A stretch of DNA of 64,000 nt from Neomesorhizobium albiziae (GTDB lineage Bacteria; Pseudomonadota; Alphaproteobacteria; Rhizobiales; Rhizobiaceae). The notes beneath the pieces are model-generated. The model was not told the origin of the DNA and ran no database searches. It worked only from the letters and a program-made list of their open reading frames with translations. Shown here piece after piece: positions 1 to 8,979 of the stretch. A program made the position numbers and the translations under genes. Numbering within the stretch: position 1 is the stretch's first letter; the number at the start of each line of letters is the position of its first letter. The stretch lies in contig NZ_FOSL01000014.1 in the NCBI RefSeq assembly GCF_900114255.1, positions 1-64,000 on the forward strand, in the 5' to 3' direction.

Positions 1-145
1 CTGAATCCCTCGAACATCCGATGACCCCGTCGCGAAGCAAATATTGCGCATCTGTCGAAGAGGTAGGCCAGCGTCCGCGTTCGGGTAGGGTACGTGCCGA
101 TCACCCCTTCCCAATCGGATTTCAAGGACGATCCGCAGATAATCG

Positions 146-470
146 ATGGCAAACGATTCGAACGGCCTGTCGATGACATGTCCGGAATGCGGCGGTGCCC
201 TGAAGAGCTTTCGAACTCGGCACGATTACCAAGTTCGACTGTCACATCGGACACAGCTATACCGCCGAAGCCATGGCCGTCGCGCAATTCGACAAGATGG
301 AGCGGATGATGCGGGCCGCCGTCAGGTTTCTGAACGAACCGGCGGAATTTTTCCTTCACATGGCGGAGCACACGTATTCGTTGGAACCAGACCGCTCCCC
401 GTTACTTGGCATGCGGCCAGCAAGCAGGCTCTCGATCGCGCCTACAAATTGCGGGATCTGGTGGTGTGCG
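146..470 (+). pseudogene. CheB-like chemotaxis methylesterase relic (C-terminal part)
   Basis: Three short stretches in different frames read together as the tail of a CheB-type protein. The first frame gives MTCPECGGALKS. From about 207 a second frame gives FELGTITKFDCHIGHSYTAE, followed by AMAVAQFDKMERMMRAAVRF. After about 365 the first frame resumes with WHAASKQALDRAYKLRDLV. The cysteine pair and the CHIGH motif are typical of the zinc-like tail of stand-alone rhizobial CheB proteins. At least two frameshifts and the missing catalytic domain mean it cannot be functional. The family assignment is from memory of motifs, not a search. Confidence 0.6.
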
Positions 471-914
471 CAGTCTCATGCGAACCAGTCTCACGGAAAA
501 ATTCCGTGGTAGGGCCCTAGATTCAGGGAATTTCACGGGACTTTCACTGTTTGCGTGAAAAGTCGGCTCCATTCGTCATTGAAATTCAGCGACTTGCAGA
601 CAAATTCCCTACTCGCGCGAGCAGGGAATTTTTTCGGGAGTGCAGGGAAAGGTTGGGGCCTGCAAAAGCTCTCTGAATTTGGCGATCCGCTCCTATTCAT
701 CCCTAGGGTAGGCTGGTGCCACCAGCAAAAGGCTCTGCGGCCGGGCAATTGAACGAGAGAACTTATGAGTCTCGTGGGGCTGACAAAAAAATTTGCTCTC
801 AGGCACTGAGGGCGCGACTAGGCAACAAAAAGCCGAATGCTCCTGGCTCGTGTATCTGAAACTGCTTCGGGGCAGCCGCACACATCGGCAAGCCGGCCAG
901 TGTACGATCCTTCA
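471..914. other. Intergenic stretch, no gene seen
   Basis: No open frame here has protein-like character. The stretch holds the hairpin described separately at 602-631 and further copies of the short motif CAGGGAA/AGGGAATT near 525 and 642. Confidence 0.5.
602..635. repeat. Inverted repeat with T tail
   Basis: Arms 602-615 (AAATTCCCTACTCG) and 618-631 (CGAGCAGGGAATTT) pair with one mismatch and are followed by a T run, so the structure could terminate transcription on the plus strand. The AGGGAATTT core recurs nearby in direct orientation, which also fits a degenerate intergenic repeat of the kind seen in rhizobial genomes. Which of the two it is cannot be decided from sequence alone. Confidence 0.5.
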
Positions 915-2213
915 CTACCAAACAAGGTGCCCCAGGAAGCCCACACGCTCCGCGTTCCACTCGTCGGACGGCTCGAAATAGCCAGACCAAGGGACCAGGT
1001 GCTCTCGGATGACATCCTCATTCAGGTCGATGCCCAGACCGGGAGCTTCAGGTACGGCGACGTAGCCATCCGTCAGGTAGTCTGGCGCGATCCCGGTGAC
1101 GATGTCGGTCCACCATGGCACATCCAGCGCGTGATGCTCGACCGCCATCAGGCTCGCTAGCGCCGCGCCGAGGTGGAGGTTGGCCATGAACGCCACCGGC
1201 GAGCAGCATGCGTGCAGCGCGGTGGGGATGCCGTGGCGCTCGGCATGATCGGCAATCTTCTTGGTCTCCGTCAGCCCACCCGAGGAAAGCATGTCGGGAT
1301 GGATGATGTCGAATGCGCGGGTCTCGATCGCCTCGCGGAAGCCTTCGAACAAATAGAGGTCCTCGCCCGCTGCGACCGGGGTCAGCAGAGCATCGGCCAC
1401 CCGCTTGTGGCCGGCGATGTCGGTCCAGGGCAACACGTCTTCCACCCAAGCGAGATTGAACGGCTCGACCGCATGGCCGACCCGGATCGCCTCGTCGACC
1501 GTGACGAACCCCTCGCCGAAATGGTCGGTGCAGAGAGACACCTTGGGGCCGACCTCCTCACGCACTGCGCGGCATATGTCGCGGACCAGATCCAGCCCTC
1601 GCTCGCTGATCCGCGCTCCAGCACCGCGGCCTGGTGTGTGGAACTGGCGGTATTGCGGGTACTCGTGTTGGGTATCCGAACCGACCATTGCGCCTGGAAC
1701 CGCTTCGAACATCCGCGCCGACAAGTCGAACTTGATGAAGCTCAGCCCCAACTCGTGTCGAGAACGGACCACCTCAGCGAATGCCTCGGGGGTTGGATCG
1801 GCTGGCGACGGTGTATCGCCGTAGATCCGCACCTTGTCGCGGAACTTTCCGCCGAGCAGCTGGTAGCACGGCACTCCGTATACCTTTCCGACGAGATCCA
1901 TAAGCGCGATCTCGACGGCGCAGACTCCACCGGCTTCCCGACTCTCGCCGCCATAGCGCTTGATCCGGCGAAACAGGTACTCGACATTGCAGGGGTTCTG
2001 TCCGATCAGCAGCGGCTTGAGCCGCATAGCGGTATCGGGATGCGCGCCGTCGCGCACCTCGCCCAAGCCATAGACGCCTTGGTTCGTATCGATCCTCAGA
2101 ATCGGATGAATACCCTGCGCCTGGATCGTCGCGAGGCGGATGTCGGTAATCCTCAGCTGCGACGGCTCGGACGCGCGGTGCACTGCGTTCTCAATGGTGC
2201 CAATGACGGACAT
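915..2213 (-). CDS. Enolase-superfamily sugar-acid dehydratase (mandelate racemase subgroup)
   Basis: This 432-residue protein belongs to the mandelate racemase/muconate lactonizing enzyme group, which removes a proton next to a carboxylate; most relatives in sugar loci dehydrate sugar acids to 2-keto-3-deoxy acids. Three metal ligands are visible in the barrel: Asp in CTDHFGEG, Glu in WVEDVLPW and Glu in AGEDLY. HPDMLSSGG and HACCSPVAF follow as acid/base strand ends. The N-terminal capping domain includes GLGEVRDGAHPDT. It is the last gene of the minus-strand run that starts with the solute-binding protein at 8762. The WVED signature is closer to mannonate/gluconate-type dehydratases than to galactonate dehydratase, but the substrate is unknown. 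Confidence 0.85.
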   Translation of the reverse strand: MSVIGTIENAVHRASEPSQLRITDIRLATIQAQGIHPILRIDTNQGVYGLGEVRDGAHPDTAMRLKPLLIGQNPCNVEYLFRRIKRYGGESREAGGVCAVEIALMDLVGKVYGVPCYQLLGGKFRDKVRIYGDTPSPADPTPEAFAEVVRSRHELGLSFIKFDLSARMFEAVPGAMVGSDTQHEYPQYRQFHTPGRGAGARISERGLDLVRDICRAVREEVGPKVSLCTDHFGEGFVTVDEAIRVGHAVEPFNLAWVEDVLPWTDIAGHKRVADALLTPVAAGEDLYLFEGFREAIETRAFDIIHPDMLSSGGLTETKKIADHAERHGIPTALHACCSPVAFMANLHLGAALASLMAVEHHALDVPWWTDIVTGIAPDYLTDGYVAVPEAPGLGIDLNEDVIREHLVPWSGYFEPSDEWNAERVGFLGHLVW

Positions 2214-2336
2214 TTTTTATCCCCTTGTCTGGTGCGAGTGAAGGCGCCCTCGCCCGCACCCGCAATAGTCGGAGTGGGCTCGCCATTGTGCGGCAAAGGT
2301 GGGTCACGTCGGCGTGCCGACGGGAGTCGCTTGGCG

Positions 2337-3077
2337 TTACTCCTTCAACCCGCGCTCGCCCAGCCACGCCTCGTATTCCGGCCAGGCATCCTTGTGCAGC
2401 GGGTAGTAGCGCTTGAGCGATTCACCGGCGAGAAGCTTCTCGCGCGAGAATTCCTCCCAGCCGTGATCCTTGTGAGCCTTCGCGATCATCGCCTCGGCCA
2501 GGGCGACAGGGACGCAGACCGCGCCATCGTCGTCGGCAACGATGATGTCGCCGGGAATCACAGTCACTCCGCCGCACGCTACCGGCACATTGACCGCCAG
2601 CGGCATCAGCACCGTCTGCGCGTGATAGTTCGGCGTGACTCCCTTCAGCCACGTCGGGATGCCCAGCTTCTGCACCTTGGCCCAGTCGCGCACGCAACCG
2701 TCGATGACTACTCCGGCGCCTTTCAGCCCCTTGAAATAGGTCATCATCATGTCGCCGAAGATGCCGGAGGTCATGTCGCCGCGAGCGTCCACTACGACGA
2801 TGTCGCCTTCCTCGACCTGGTAGAGCACATGCCGATGCAGTTGCTTTTCGACATCGGCGTATTCGCCTTCGTCGAACAGGTCCTCGCGTTTGGGCATCAT
2901 CTGCAGCGTTACGCAAGGCCCGGCGGCCACCACGCCGGGCGAGCGCGCGACGGGGCCTTCCATAAAGCAGTTTCGGATGCCCATGTGCGCAAGCGTTGCA
3001 CTCGCTGTGGCGGCGCCGACCTCGCGAACCCTGGCGACCAGGTCTTTGGGAGGGCGCTTGATTTTGGCTATGTCCAT
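2337..3077 (-). CDS. RraA-like / HMG aldolase family protein
   Basis: The 246-residue product matches the RraA/dimethylmenaquinone methyltransferase-like family, whose metabolic members are divalent-metal aldolases or decarboxylases cleaving 4-hydroxy-2-oxo acids. Family motifs visible are GDIVVVDARGD, DGCVRD (the Arg-Asp of the active site) and GDIIVADDDGAVCVP. The start at 3077 gives MDIAKIKRPP, the normal N terminus; the frame stays open upstream but runs into the neighbouring gene's coding sequence. It lies between two enolase-superfamily genes in the same transcript, suggesting it cleaves or decarboxylates the keto-acid produced by one of them. The substrate is inferred only from context. 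Confidence 0.85.
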   Translation of the reverse strand: MDIAKIKRPPKDLVARVREVGAATASATLAHMGIRNCFMEGPVARSPGVVAAGPCVTLQMMPKREDLFDEGEYADVEKQLHRHVLYQVEEGDIVVVDARGDMTSGIFGDMMMTYFKGLKGAGVVIDGCVRDWAKVQKLGIPTWLKGVTPNYHAQTVLMPLAVNVPVACGGVTVIPGDIIVADDDGAVCVPVALAEAMIAKAHKDHGWEEFSREKLLAGESLKRYYPLHKDAWPEYEAWLGERGLKE

Positions 3078-3087
3078 GTTCGACTCC

Positions 3088-4257
3088 TTACCAGTTCGTG
3101 ATCGACCCGTCCTTGCGGACGAGATGCGGCGCTTCCCACTGCTTGTAGCTTTGTTTAGCGACCAGTGCCTCGTTGACGTCGACCCCGAGCCCCGGCCTGT
3201 CGCTGACGCGATAGTAGGCCCCTTCGAGCGTGAGCAGTCCGGGGAAGAGTTCGGGGTTGTCGAAGCCGTGATAGAGCTCACCGGGCGAAGCGCGTGTTTC
3301 GAGCCAGGCGAAGTTCGCGACCGCCGCCGCGAAATGAACCGTGGCGGCGGTGCAGATGGGGCCTAGCGGATTGTGCGGCATCATGTCGACATAGTGGGCC
3401 TCGGTCCAGCCAGCGACCTTCATCGCCTCTGTCAGCCCGCCGACATTGCAGATGTCGATGCGGCTGAACTGCGCGATGTCCCTCTCGATGTACGGCATGA
3501 ACTGCCATTTCGAAGAGAACTCTTCGCCGATCGCGAAGGGAACGTCGGTCAACTTCCGCAATGCCTCGTACGCGGCTGGCGTCTCGTCTCGAATGGGCTC
3601 TTCCAGAAAGTCCAGTGTCCCGCGGGGCATCTTCTGGCAGTAGCTGGCGGCCTCTGCCACGCTCAGCCGATGGTGGAAGTCGATACCGAGAACTACATCG
3701 TCCGCCAACGCCTCTCGGCACTTCACCGTCCATTTGGCGGTCTCGGCGATGCTTTCGCGTGGTTCATATATCTTCTCGGATTTCTGGCCTGCCGGGATGA
3801 GGCGGATTGCCTGCCATCCCAGAGCCTTGAGCTCAAGCACCTGCTCAACCACTTCCGCGCTTGAGGCCTCCGAACGCGTGGTCGCGAATGTAGGAACGAG
3901 GTCGCGCTGCTTACCGCCGAGCAGCTCATAGACCGGTACTCCGAGCGCCTTGCCCTTGATGTCGTGCAGGGCAATGTCTATCGCCGAAATAGCGGCTTGC
4001 AGAACGCGGCCGCCCTCGAAATACTGGCTGCGGTACATCTCCTGCCAGGTGCGGCCGATCTGCATCGCGTCCTGGCCGATGAGGAACTCGCGATAGTGCT
4101 CGATAGCGCCGACCACCGCCTTCTCGCGCGACGACAGGCCACTCTCGCCCCAGCCATATACCCCCTGGTCGGTTTCGATCTTGACGATCAGTTGGTTGCG
4201 GGTCCCCACCCAGACCGGGTAGGGCTTGATGGCGGTGATCTTAACTTTCGGTGACAT
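3088..4257 (-). CDS. Galactonate dehydratase-like enolase-superfamily protein
   Basis: A 389-residue mandelate racemase-subgroup protein. Metal ligands appear as Asp in GIDFHHR, Glu in FLEEPIRDE and Glu in IGEEFSSKW. The PHNPLGPI strand end is typical of D-galactonate dehydratase (DgoD) relatives, which convert D-galactonate to 2-keto-3-deoxygalactonate. The start at 4257 (MSPKVKITAIKP) lies two bases after the stop of the ABC ATPase gene, implying translational coupling; the frame extends further upstream only by overlapping that gene. Of the four enolase-superfamily proteins here, this one has the most DgoD-like motifs. Confidence 0.87.
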   Translation of the reverse strand: MSPKVKITAIKPYPVWVGTRNQLIVKIETDQGVYGWGESGLSSREKAVVGAIEHYREFLIGQDAMQIGRTWQEMYRSQYFEGGRVLQAAISAIDIALHDIKGKALGVPVYELLGGKQRDLVPTFATTRSEASSAEVVEQVLELKALGWQAIRLIPAGQKSEKIYEPRESIAETAKWTVKCREALADDVVLGIDFHHRLSVAEAASYCQKMPRGTLDFLEEPIRDETPAAYEALRKLTDVPFAIGEEFSSKWQFMPYIERDIAQFSRIDICNVGGLTEAMKVAGWTEAHYVDMMPHNPLGPICTAATVHFAAAVANFAWLETRASPGELYHGFDNPELFPGLLTLEGAYYRVSDRPGLGVDVNEALVAKQSYKQWEAPHLVRKDGSITNW

Positions 4258-4259
4258 GC

Positions 4260-5354
4260 TCAGGCTTGCAGCGCCAGCTCGGTCTCGCCGTCGAAAAGGT
4301 GCATGCGATTCTGGTCGAACGCGAGCCATATCTGCTCGTCCGGCTCTACATCGAACGTCGGTGGCAAGCTGATGTTGACGACCGTTCCAGACAGGAACAC
4401 CTGCACGAAGGTTACGTCGCCGGTTGGCTCCACCGTGTATACCTTCGCCGGCACGCTCCCCGCGACCTGCGATTTATGCAGGCGTATCGCCGAGTGGCGT
4501 GCGCCCAGCACGACTTTCCTGGAGGTGGCGCCCTGCACCTTTCGCGCGTTTTGGTCCGAAAGCTCGATGGTCCATTTCTCGGCGCTGGTGAGGATCGTTC
4601 TGCCGCCGGCTGTCGTCACCTCGAGCGGTATGAGGCTCATCGCCGGACTGCCTACGAAGCTGGCGACGAACAGGTTCACGGGGTTCGCAAATACCTGTGC
4701 CGGTGTGTCGTACTGTTGCAAGTAGCCGCCGTTCATCACGGCCATCTTGTCGGCCATCGTGACGGCCTCGAGCTGATCGTGGGTCACGTAGATGATCGTC
4801 GCGTCGAAATCCTGGTGGAACCTCTTGATCTCGGATCGCATCTGCACCCTCAGCTTTGCATCGAGATTGGATAGCGGCTCATCCATCAGGAAGACGGCGG
4901 GATCGCGCACCAAGGCGCGACCAAGCGCGACGCGCTGCTGCTGGCCTCCCGACAGCTCCCGAGGTCGGCGCTCGAGGAGATGGGAGATGTCCAGCATGCG
5001 TGCCGCGTCGCGCACCTTCTGGTCTATCATGGACGAGGACATCCGGCGCATCTGCAACGGAAAGGCGACGTTGTTGTACACGGTCTTGTTCGGATAGAGC
5101 GCGTAGTTCTGGAACACCATTGCGATGTCCCGGTCCTTGGGATCGAGATCGTTGACGACGCGCTCGCCGATGGTGATGTCACCGCTGGTGATCGGAATGA
5201 GGCCCGCGACCAGATTGAGGGTCGTCGTCTTGCCGCACCCCGAAGGCCCGACGAGCGCGACGAACTCGCCGTCATTCACGGTCAGCGAGACATCCCTTAC
5301 CGCATAGACCGGGCCATAGGTCTTGACGAGATCTTTGAGGATCACGTGGGCCAT
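4260..5354 (-). CDS. Sugar ABC transporter ATP-binding protein (MalK/UgpC type)
   Basis: A 364-residue ATPase energising the adjacent MalFG-type permeases. Walker A is GPSGCGKTT, the Q loop is in MVFQNYALYP, the signature is LSGGQQQR and Walker B is VFLMDEPLSNLD. The C-terminal 120 residues form the regulatory TOBE-like domain usual for the MalK/UgpC branch (CUT1 importers). It sits 13 bases after the MalG-type permease gene and is followed immediately by a dehydratase gene, so import and catabolism are co-transcribed. Confidence 0.93.
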   Translation of the reverse strand: MAHVILKDLVKTYGPVYAVRDVSLTVNDGEFVALVGPSGCGKTTTLNLVAGLIPITSGDITIGERVVNDLDPKDRDIAMVFQNYALYPNKTVYNNVAFPLQMRRMSSSMIDQKVRDAARMLDISHLLERRPRELSGGQQQRVALGRALVRDPAVFLMDEPLSNLDAKLRVQMRSEIKRFHQDFDATIIYVTHDQLEAVTMADKMAVMNGGYLQQYDTPAQVFANPVNLFVASFVGSPAMSLIPLEVTTAGGRTILTSAEKWTIELSDQNARKVQGATSRKVVLGARHSAIRLHKSQVAGSVPAKVYTVEPTGDVTFVQVFLSGTVVNISLPPTFDVEPDEQIWLAFDQNRMHLFDGETELALQA

Positions 5355-5367
5355 GAGCTGTGGTTCC

Positions 5368-6246
5368 TTAGTGTTTGACTGCGCCCTCCGTGAGCGCGCG
5401 CACGAAGTATTTTTGCAGGACGAGGAACAGAACCACGACCGGAACGCTCATCATGAAGCTTGCAGCCATCAGTCCCGGGAAATCGGTTGTGTTTTCGGAG
5501 AAGAACCGCTGGACGCCGACCGGCAAGGTCAGCTGTTCGTTCTTGGAGAGGAATGTGTAGGCGTAGATGTATTCGTTCCACGCACCGATGAACGAATATA
5601 TCGCGGTGGCGATGATACCTGGCACCGAAAGCGGCATCACGATCAGTACGAATGCCTGCAGCCGGGTCGCGCCATCGATGCGCGCTGCCTGCTCAAGCTG
5701 CACCGGAATATTGTCGTAGAATCCCTTGAGCAGCCAGATGGCCAGCGGCAGGCCGAAGGTCAGGTAGGTGAGAACCAGCGACCCGTGGGTGTTCACGAGA
5801 CCCAGAAAGCGCATCAGGATGAACAACGGGACAAGGAAGATAACTGCCGGGAACATGTTGCGCAGCAGCACCGAGAAGAACAGGAAACGCCGCCCCGGAA
5901 ATCTGAAGCGCGAGAAGGCGTAAGCAGCCGGCACCGCAACCAATACCGCGAGTATCGTGGTCAGGGTCGAAACAACCAGGCTGTTCCAAAAAAAACGCAG
6001 GAAGTCCCGGCCGACGCTGTTCTCGGGATCGAGCAGGTTCCGGTAACTCGCCAGCGTTGGCTCGCTCGGCCACCACTCGGGCGGAAACGCCATCGCTGCG
6101 AAGCCCGACTTGATCGACGTCAGCAGCATCCAAACCATCGGTACGGCCGTATAGATCAGCATGAACAGCAGGAAGATGCGGCCACCCCAGCGCCAGCCAT
6201 CCATGCGCCTGCGGCGAAGGGTCGAGACTCCAGACTTTGCGTTCAT
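5368..6246 (-). CDS. Sugar ABC transporter permease (MalG type)
   Basis: The 292-residue inner-membrane permease has about six hydrophobic segments, beginning with IFLLFMLIYTAVPMVWMLLT. The cytoplasmic EAA loop reads EQAARIDGATRLQAF, which docks to the ATPase. Its start overlaps the stop of the MalF-type gene by four bases (ATGA), showing tight coupling. Confidence 0.92.
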   Translation of the reverse strand: MNAKSGVSTLRRRRMDGWRWGGRIFLLFMLIYTAVPMVWMLLTSIKSGFAAMAFPPEWWPSEPTLASYRNLLDPENSVGRDFLRFFWNSLVVSTLTTILAVLVAVPAAYAFSRFRFPGRRFLFFSVLLRNMFPAVIFLVPLFILMRFLGLVNTHGSLVLTYLTFGLPLAIWLLKGFYDNIPVQLEQAARIDGATRLQAFVLIVMPLSVPGIIATAIYSFIGAWNEYIYAYTFLSKNEQLTLPVGVQRFFSENTTDFPGLMAASFMMSVPVVVLFLVLQKYFVRALTEGAVKH

Positions 6247-7202
6247 GCTCCGGGCTCCCGCTGATCGCCTTGGCTAAGCGCGCGCACGTAGAAATAGCCC
6301 AGCGTCATCAGGATGACGAACAGGAGGACGGAGTAGGCCGACGCCACACCCCAGCGCTGACGTCCGAAGGCAAGCTCGTAAATGTGAGTAATCCAGATGT
6401 GAGAGGCGTTCGACGGGCCGCCGCCCGTCATGATCCACGGGATGATGAAGGAATTGAAGTTCGCCACCGCGAGCAGAAGCACCGTGACCGTGGAAACCCC
6501 GCGCAGATGGGGAAAAGTGACGTGCCAGAAGCGCTGCCATGCTGACGCGCCATCGACTTGCGCGGCGCGCAGGAGCTGCTCGGGAACGGTCTGCAATCCC
6601 GCCATCATCATGATCATGGCGAACGGAAACTCACGCCAGATGTTGACGACGATCAGCGAGGCCAGAACCGTGCTGACGCTGTCGATGAAATTCGGTGGCC
6701 GATCGACGAGCCCCAGCTGGACGAGAACCACGCCGATGATACCAAAGTCCGAGTGGTATATCCATTTCCAGATATAGGAGGCGGCAACCGCGCTGATCAC
6801 CCATGGAATGATGAAGATGGCGCGCAACATGCCGCGCCCGAAGAACTCACGATGCAGCGCGAGTGCCAAGGCAAAGCCCAGCACGAATGCGATTATAGTC
6901 GAGGCCAGCGTCCAGATCACCGTGTTCAGCGTGACACGCCAGAACACATTGCTCATGAGGATGGTCGTGTAGTTGTTGAGCCCGATGAAGCTCTTGTCCT
7001 TCAGCTGCAGCCCGGGTGGCGTTTTGAAGAGGGACAGTTCAACCGTGTAATAGATCGGGTAGGCGATGACGACGAGCATCACCACGATGGCGGGCAGCAC
7101 GTAGAGATAGTCGGCCCGACTGCTCCAAGTCTGCCGAAGTAGGTCCAAACGGGTTGTGCGCGGCTGGCGGACCTGGCTGGCCTCGCCTGTCACTATGGTC
7201 AT
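6243..7202 (-). CDS. Sugar ABC transporter permease (MalF type)
   Basis: A 319-residue permease with six or so membrane segments and the EAA loop LRAAQVDGASAWQRFW. The start at 7202 (MTIVTGEASQ) is preferred over the in-frame start at 7247 because family members begin with a short polar N terminus before the first helix (LPAIVVMLVVIAYP). It pairs with the MalG-type protein to form the CUT1 channel. Confidence 0.9.
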   Translation of the reverse strand: MTIVTGEASQVRQPRTTRLDLLRQTWSSRADYLYVLPAIVVMLVVIAYPIYYTVELSLFKTPPGLQLKDKSFIGLNNYTTILMSNVFWRVTLNTVIWTLASTIIAFVLGFALALALHREFFGRGMLRAIFIIPWVISAVAASYIWKWIYHSDFGIIGVVLVQLGLVDRPPNFIDSVSTVLASLIVVNIWREFPFAMIMMMAGLQTVPEQLLRAAQVDGASAWQRFWHVTFPHLRGVSTVTVLLLAVANFNSFIIPWIMTGGGPSNASHIWITHIYELAFGRQRWGVASAYSVLLFVILMTLGYFYVRALSQGDQREPGA

Positions 7203-7280
7203 CGTGGGCAAGCCCCTGTCTTGGTGGGCGATGTAGCTCGGCAGCATGAGGGGCGCCGGCCCAGCTCGAGACCAGAGGAG

Positions 7281-8762
7281 CTAGAGTCCGCCGCCCATCA
7301 GTTCCTTGACCTTCTTGGCCGCGTCATCGGCTGCCTGGTCGACGGTCATGGCGCCGGTCAAGGCGTTCTGCATCATGTCCGGGATGATGATGTTCATGAT
7401 CTCAGGAGCCTGCGGCAGGGCCGGGAACGGAATGCCGTACGGCAGCATGGAAGTCGTAACGTCGAGGAACTTGATGTTGTCCAGACGTTCTTTCATCCAC
7501 TTGGTCTTGAAGCCATTAAGGTTGCCGGGGTTCGAGCCCGCATAGGCCATCTTCAGCGACCACTCGGGGCTCGTCCAGAAGCAAATGATGGCCTTCGCCG
7601 CTGGCTCGTCAACCTTCCCGCCATCCACATATTCTGGCTTGAGGATGTGGATGTTGGAGCCGCCAAAGACGACCGCGCGTTTACCGTCCGGGCCGGTCGG
7701 AACAAGGCCGTAGCGCATGTTGTCGATGACGGTCTGCGCCTTCTCCTTGTCGGCACCCGCAGCCTTCTTTTGCAGGTCGAGCATGACATTGTAGTCGGAC
7801 GGATGCGAGATCATCATCCCGAGTTGGCCAGCCAGGAACAGGGGCTGGTTGTCGGCCTGCTGATTTGTGAGGGCCGAAACGGGCACCGACTTGTCGCGGA
7901 CATACATGTCGTAGGAGGCCTGCAGGGCACGCTTGCTGGCTTCGCTGTTCAGCCTGATCTCGCCATAGTTGGGGCTCGGATCAGCTTCGTCGAACACTCC
8001 GCCACCGTAGCCCCAAAGCTGAGGCATGAAGCGGTAGGGAGTGTTGCCGGCGTTCTTGCGAGCAACGAGCCCATAGCCGGCAACCCCGAGCTTATCATGG
8101 ATCTGCTTGGAGTACGTGACCACATCGTCCCACGTCGCGGGCGCCTTGTCCGGATCGAGACCTGCACGCTTGAAGATGTCGGCGTTCCAGATGAGCGCCA
8201 TCGTCTCGTTGTTGGTCGGGATACCGTAGCCCACACCATCCCAGGTCACGGCCTTCATCGCGCCGGGCCAGAAGTCCTCGGTCGACCAGCCGACGTCCTC
8301 GGGCTTGAGCGGCTCGAGATAGCCTTTGGAGGCAAACTCGGTTCCGCCCAGGATTTGCAGGCGGACCGCCATTGGCGCCGCATTGCCGATGAGCGCGGTG
8401 CGGAACTTGTCGAGAAGGTCGTTATACGTGAGAGCCTGCTCTTCGAGCTGGATGTTTGGATAGGTCTTACGGAACGACTCGAAGAAATCCTTGTAGTACT
8501 GGCGCAGCAGGTCGGGATCGCCTTCGAACACCCCCTGATACCAGAATGTGAGCCGCCCCTTGTAGTCGAGCGGAGTGACCTTGCCGCACGCCTCGGCCGT
8601 ATCAAATTCCTCTGTGCCGGCAATGGAGCGCACATATTCCGGCGACCATTTGCTCAGATCGACGGGTGGCTCGGCGAGCGCCGAAGTCGACAGCAGTGAC
8701 GCCATGAGGACAGGTGCAATCGTGCCGCACGCGACGGCACAGCCGGATTTCAACTGTGTCAT
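7281..8762 (-). CDS. ABC transporter solute-binding protein (CUT1 sugar/sugar acid)
   Basis: The 493-residue periplasmic protein captures the substrate for the transporter. The start at 8762 follows a strong ribosome site (GGAGGA, about 6 bases upstream) and gives a signal peptide ending near LLSTSALAEPP. It is longer than most CUT1 binding proteins (about 410-450 residues). The body has the family's typical pattern, including WNADIFKRAGLDPDKAPATW. It is the first gene of the minus-strand operon, divergent from a FadR-type regulator. The ligand is not predictable from sequence; the neighbouring dehydratases suggest a sugar acid or its oligomer. Confidence 0.9.
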   Translation of the reverse strand: MTQLKSGCAVACGTIAPVLMASLLSTSALAEPPVDLSKWSPEYVRSIAGTEEFDTAEACGKVTPLDYKGRLTFWYQGVFEGDPDLLRQYYKDFFESFRKTYPNIQLEEQALTYNDLLDKFRTALIGNAAPMAVRLQILGGTEFASKGYLEPLKPEDVGWSTEDFWPGAMKAVTWDGVGYGIPTNNETMALIWNADIFKRAGLDPDKAPATWDDVVTYSKQIHDKLGVAGYGLVARKNAGNTPYRFMPQLWGYGGGVFDEADPSPNYGEIRLNSEASKRALQASYDMYVRDKSVPVSALTNQQADNQPLFLAGQLGMMISHPSDYNVMLDLQKKAAGADKEKAQTVIDNMRYGLVPTGPDGKRAVVFGGSNIHILKPEYVDGGKVDEPAAKAIICFWTSPEWSLKMAYAGSNPGNLNGFKTKWMKERLDNIKFLDVTTSMLPYGIPFPALPQAPEIMNIIIPDMMQNALTGAMTVDQAADDAAKKVKELMGGGL

Positions 8763-8979
8763 TAGGAATCCTCCACATTTTCCCTTCCGCCCCATGACGC
8801 AGGCGGCTTCTTTTTTTGGTCCTAGCCCGGGAGATGGCTGCTTGTTTTGTGTATCCCTTGGCTGGCAAGACAGCGTCACAGAAGAAAGATTGCGTGTCAA
8901 CCAAAATAGATCGTACATTATTTGACGGAAACCGTGGATAATGTCAGAAGGCATGAACGGCTACCAAGGGGAGCGGACG
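8763..8979. promoter_or_regulatory. Divergent promoter region, possible regulator binding site
   Basis: This AT-richer gap separates the transporter operon from the divergent GntR gene. A widely spaced dyad, GTCAA at 8896-8900 and TTGAC at 8922-8926, brackets an AT-rich core containing GATCGTAC. It is a plausible operator for the FadR-type regulator, but the match to known FadR-family sites is weak. Confidence 0.3.

Noticed and set aside
1173-3101. A 642-codon plus-strand frame opposite the dehydratase and RraA genes
   Set aside because: It is antisense to two clearly conserved genes and is His/Arg/Asp-rich, typical of a shadow frame in high-GC DNA.
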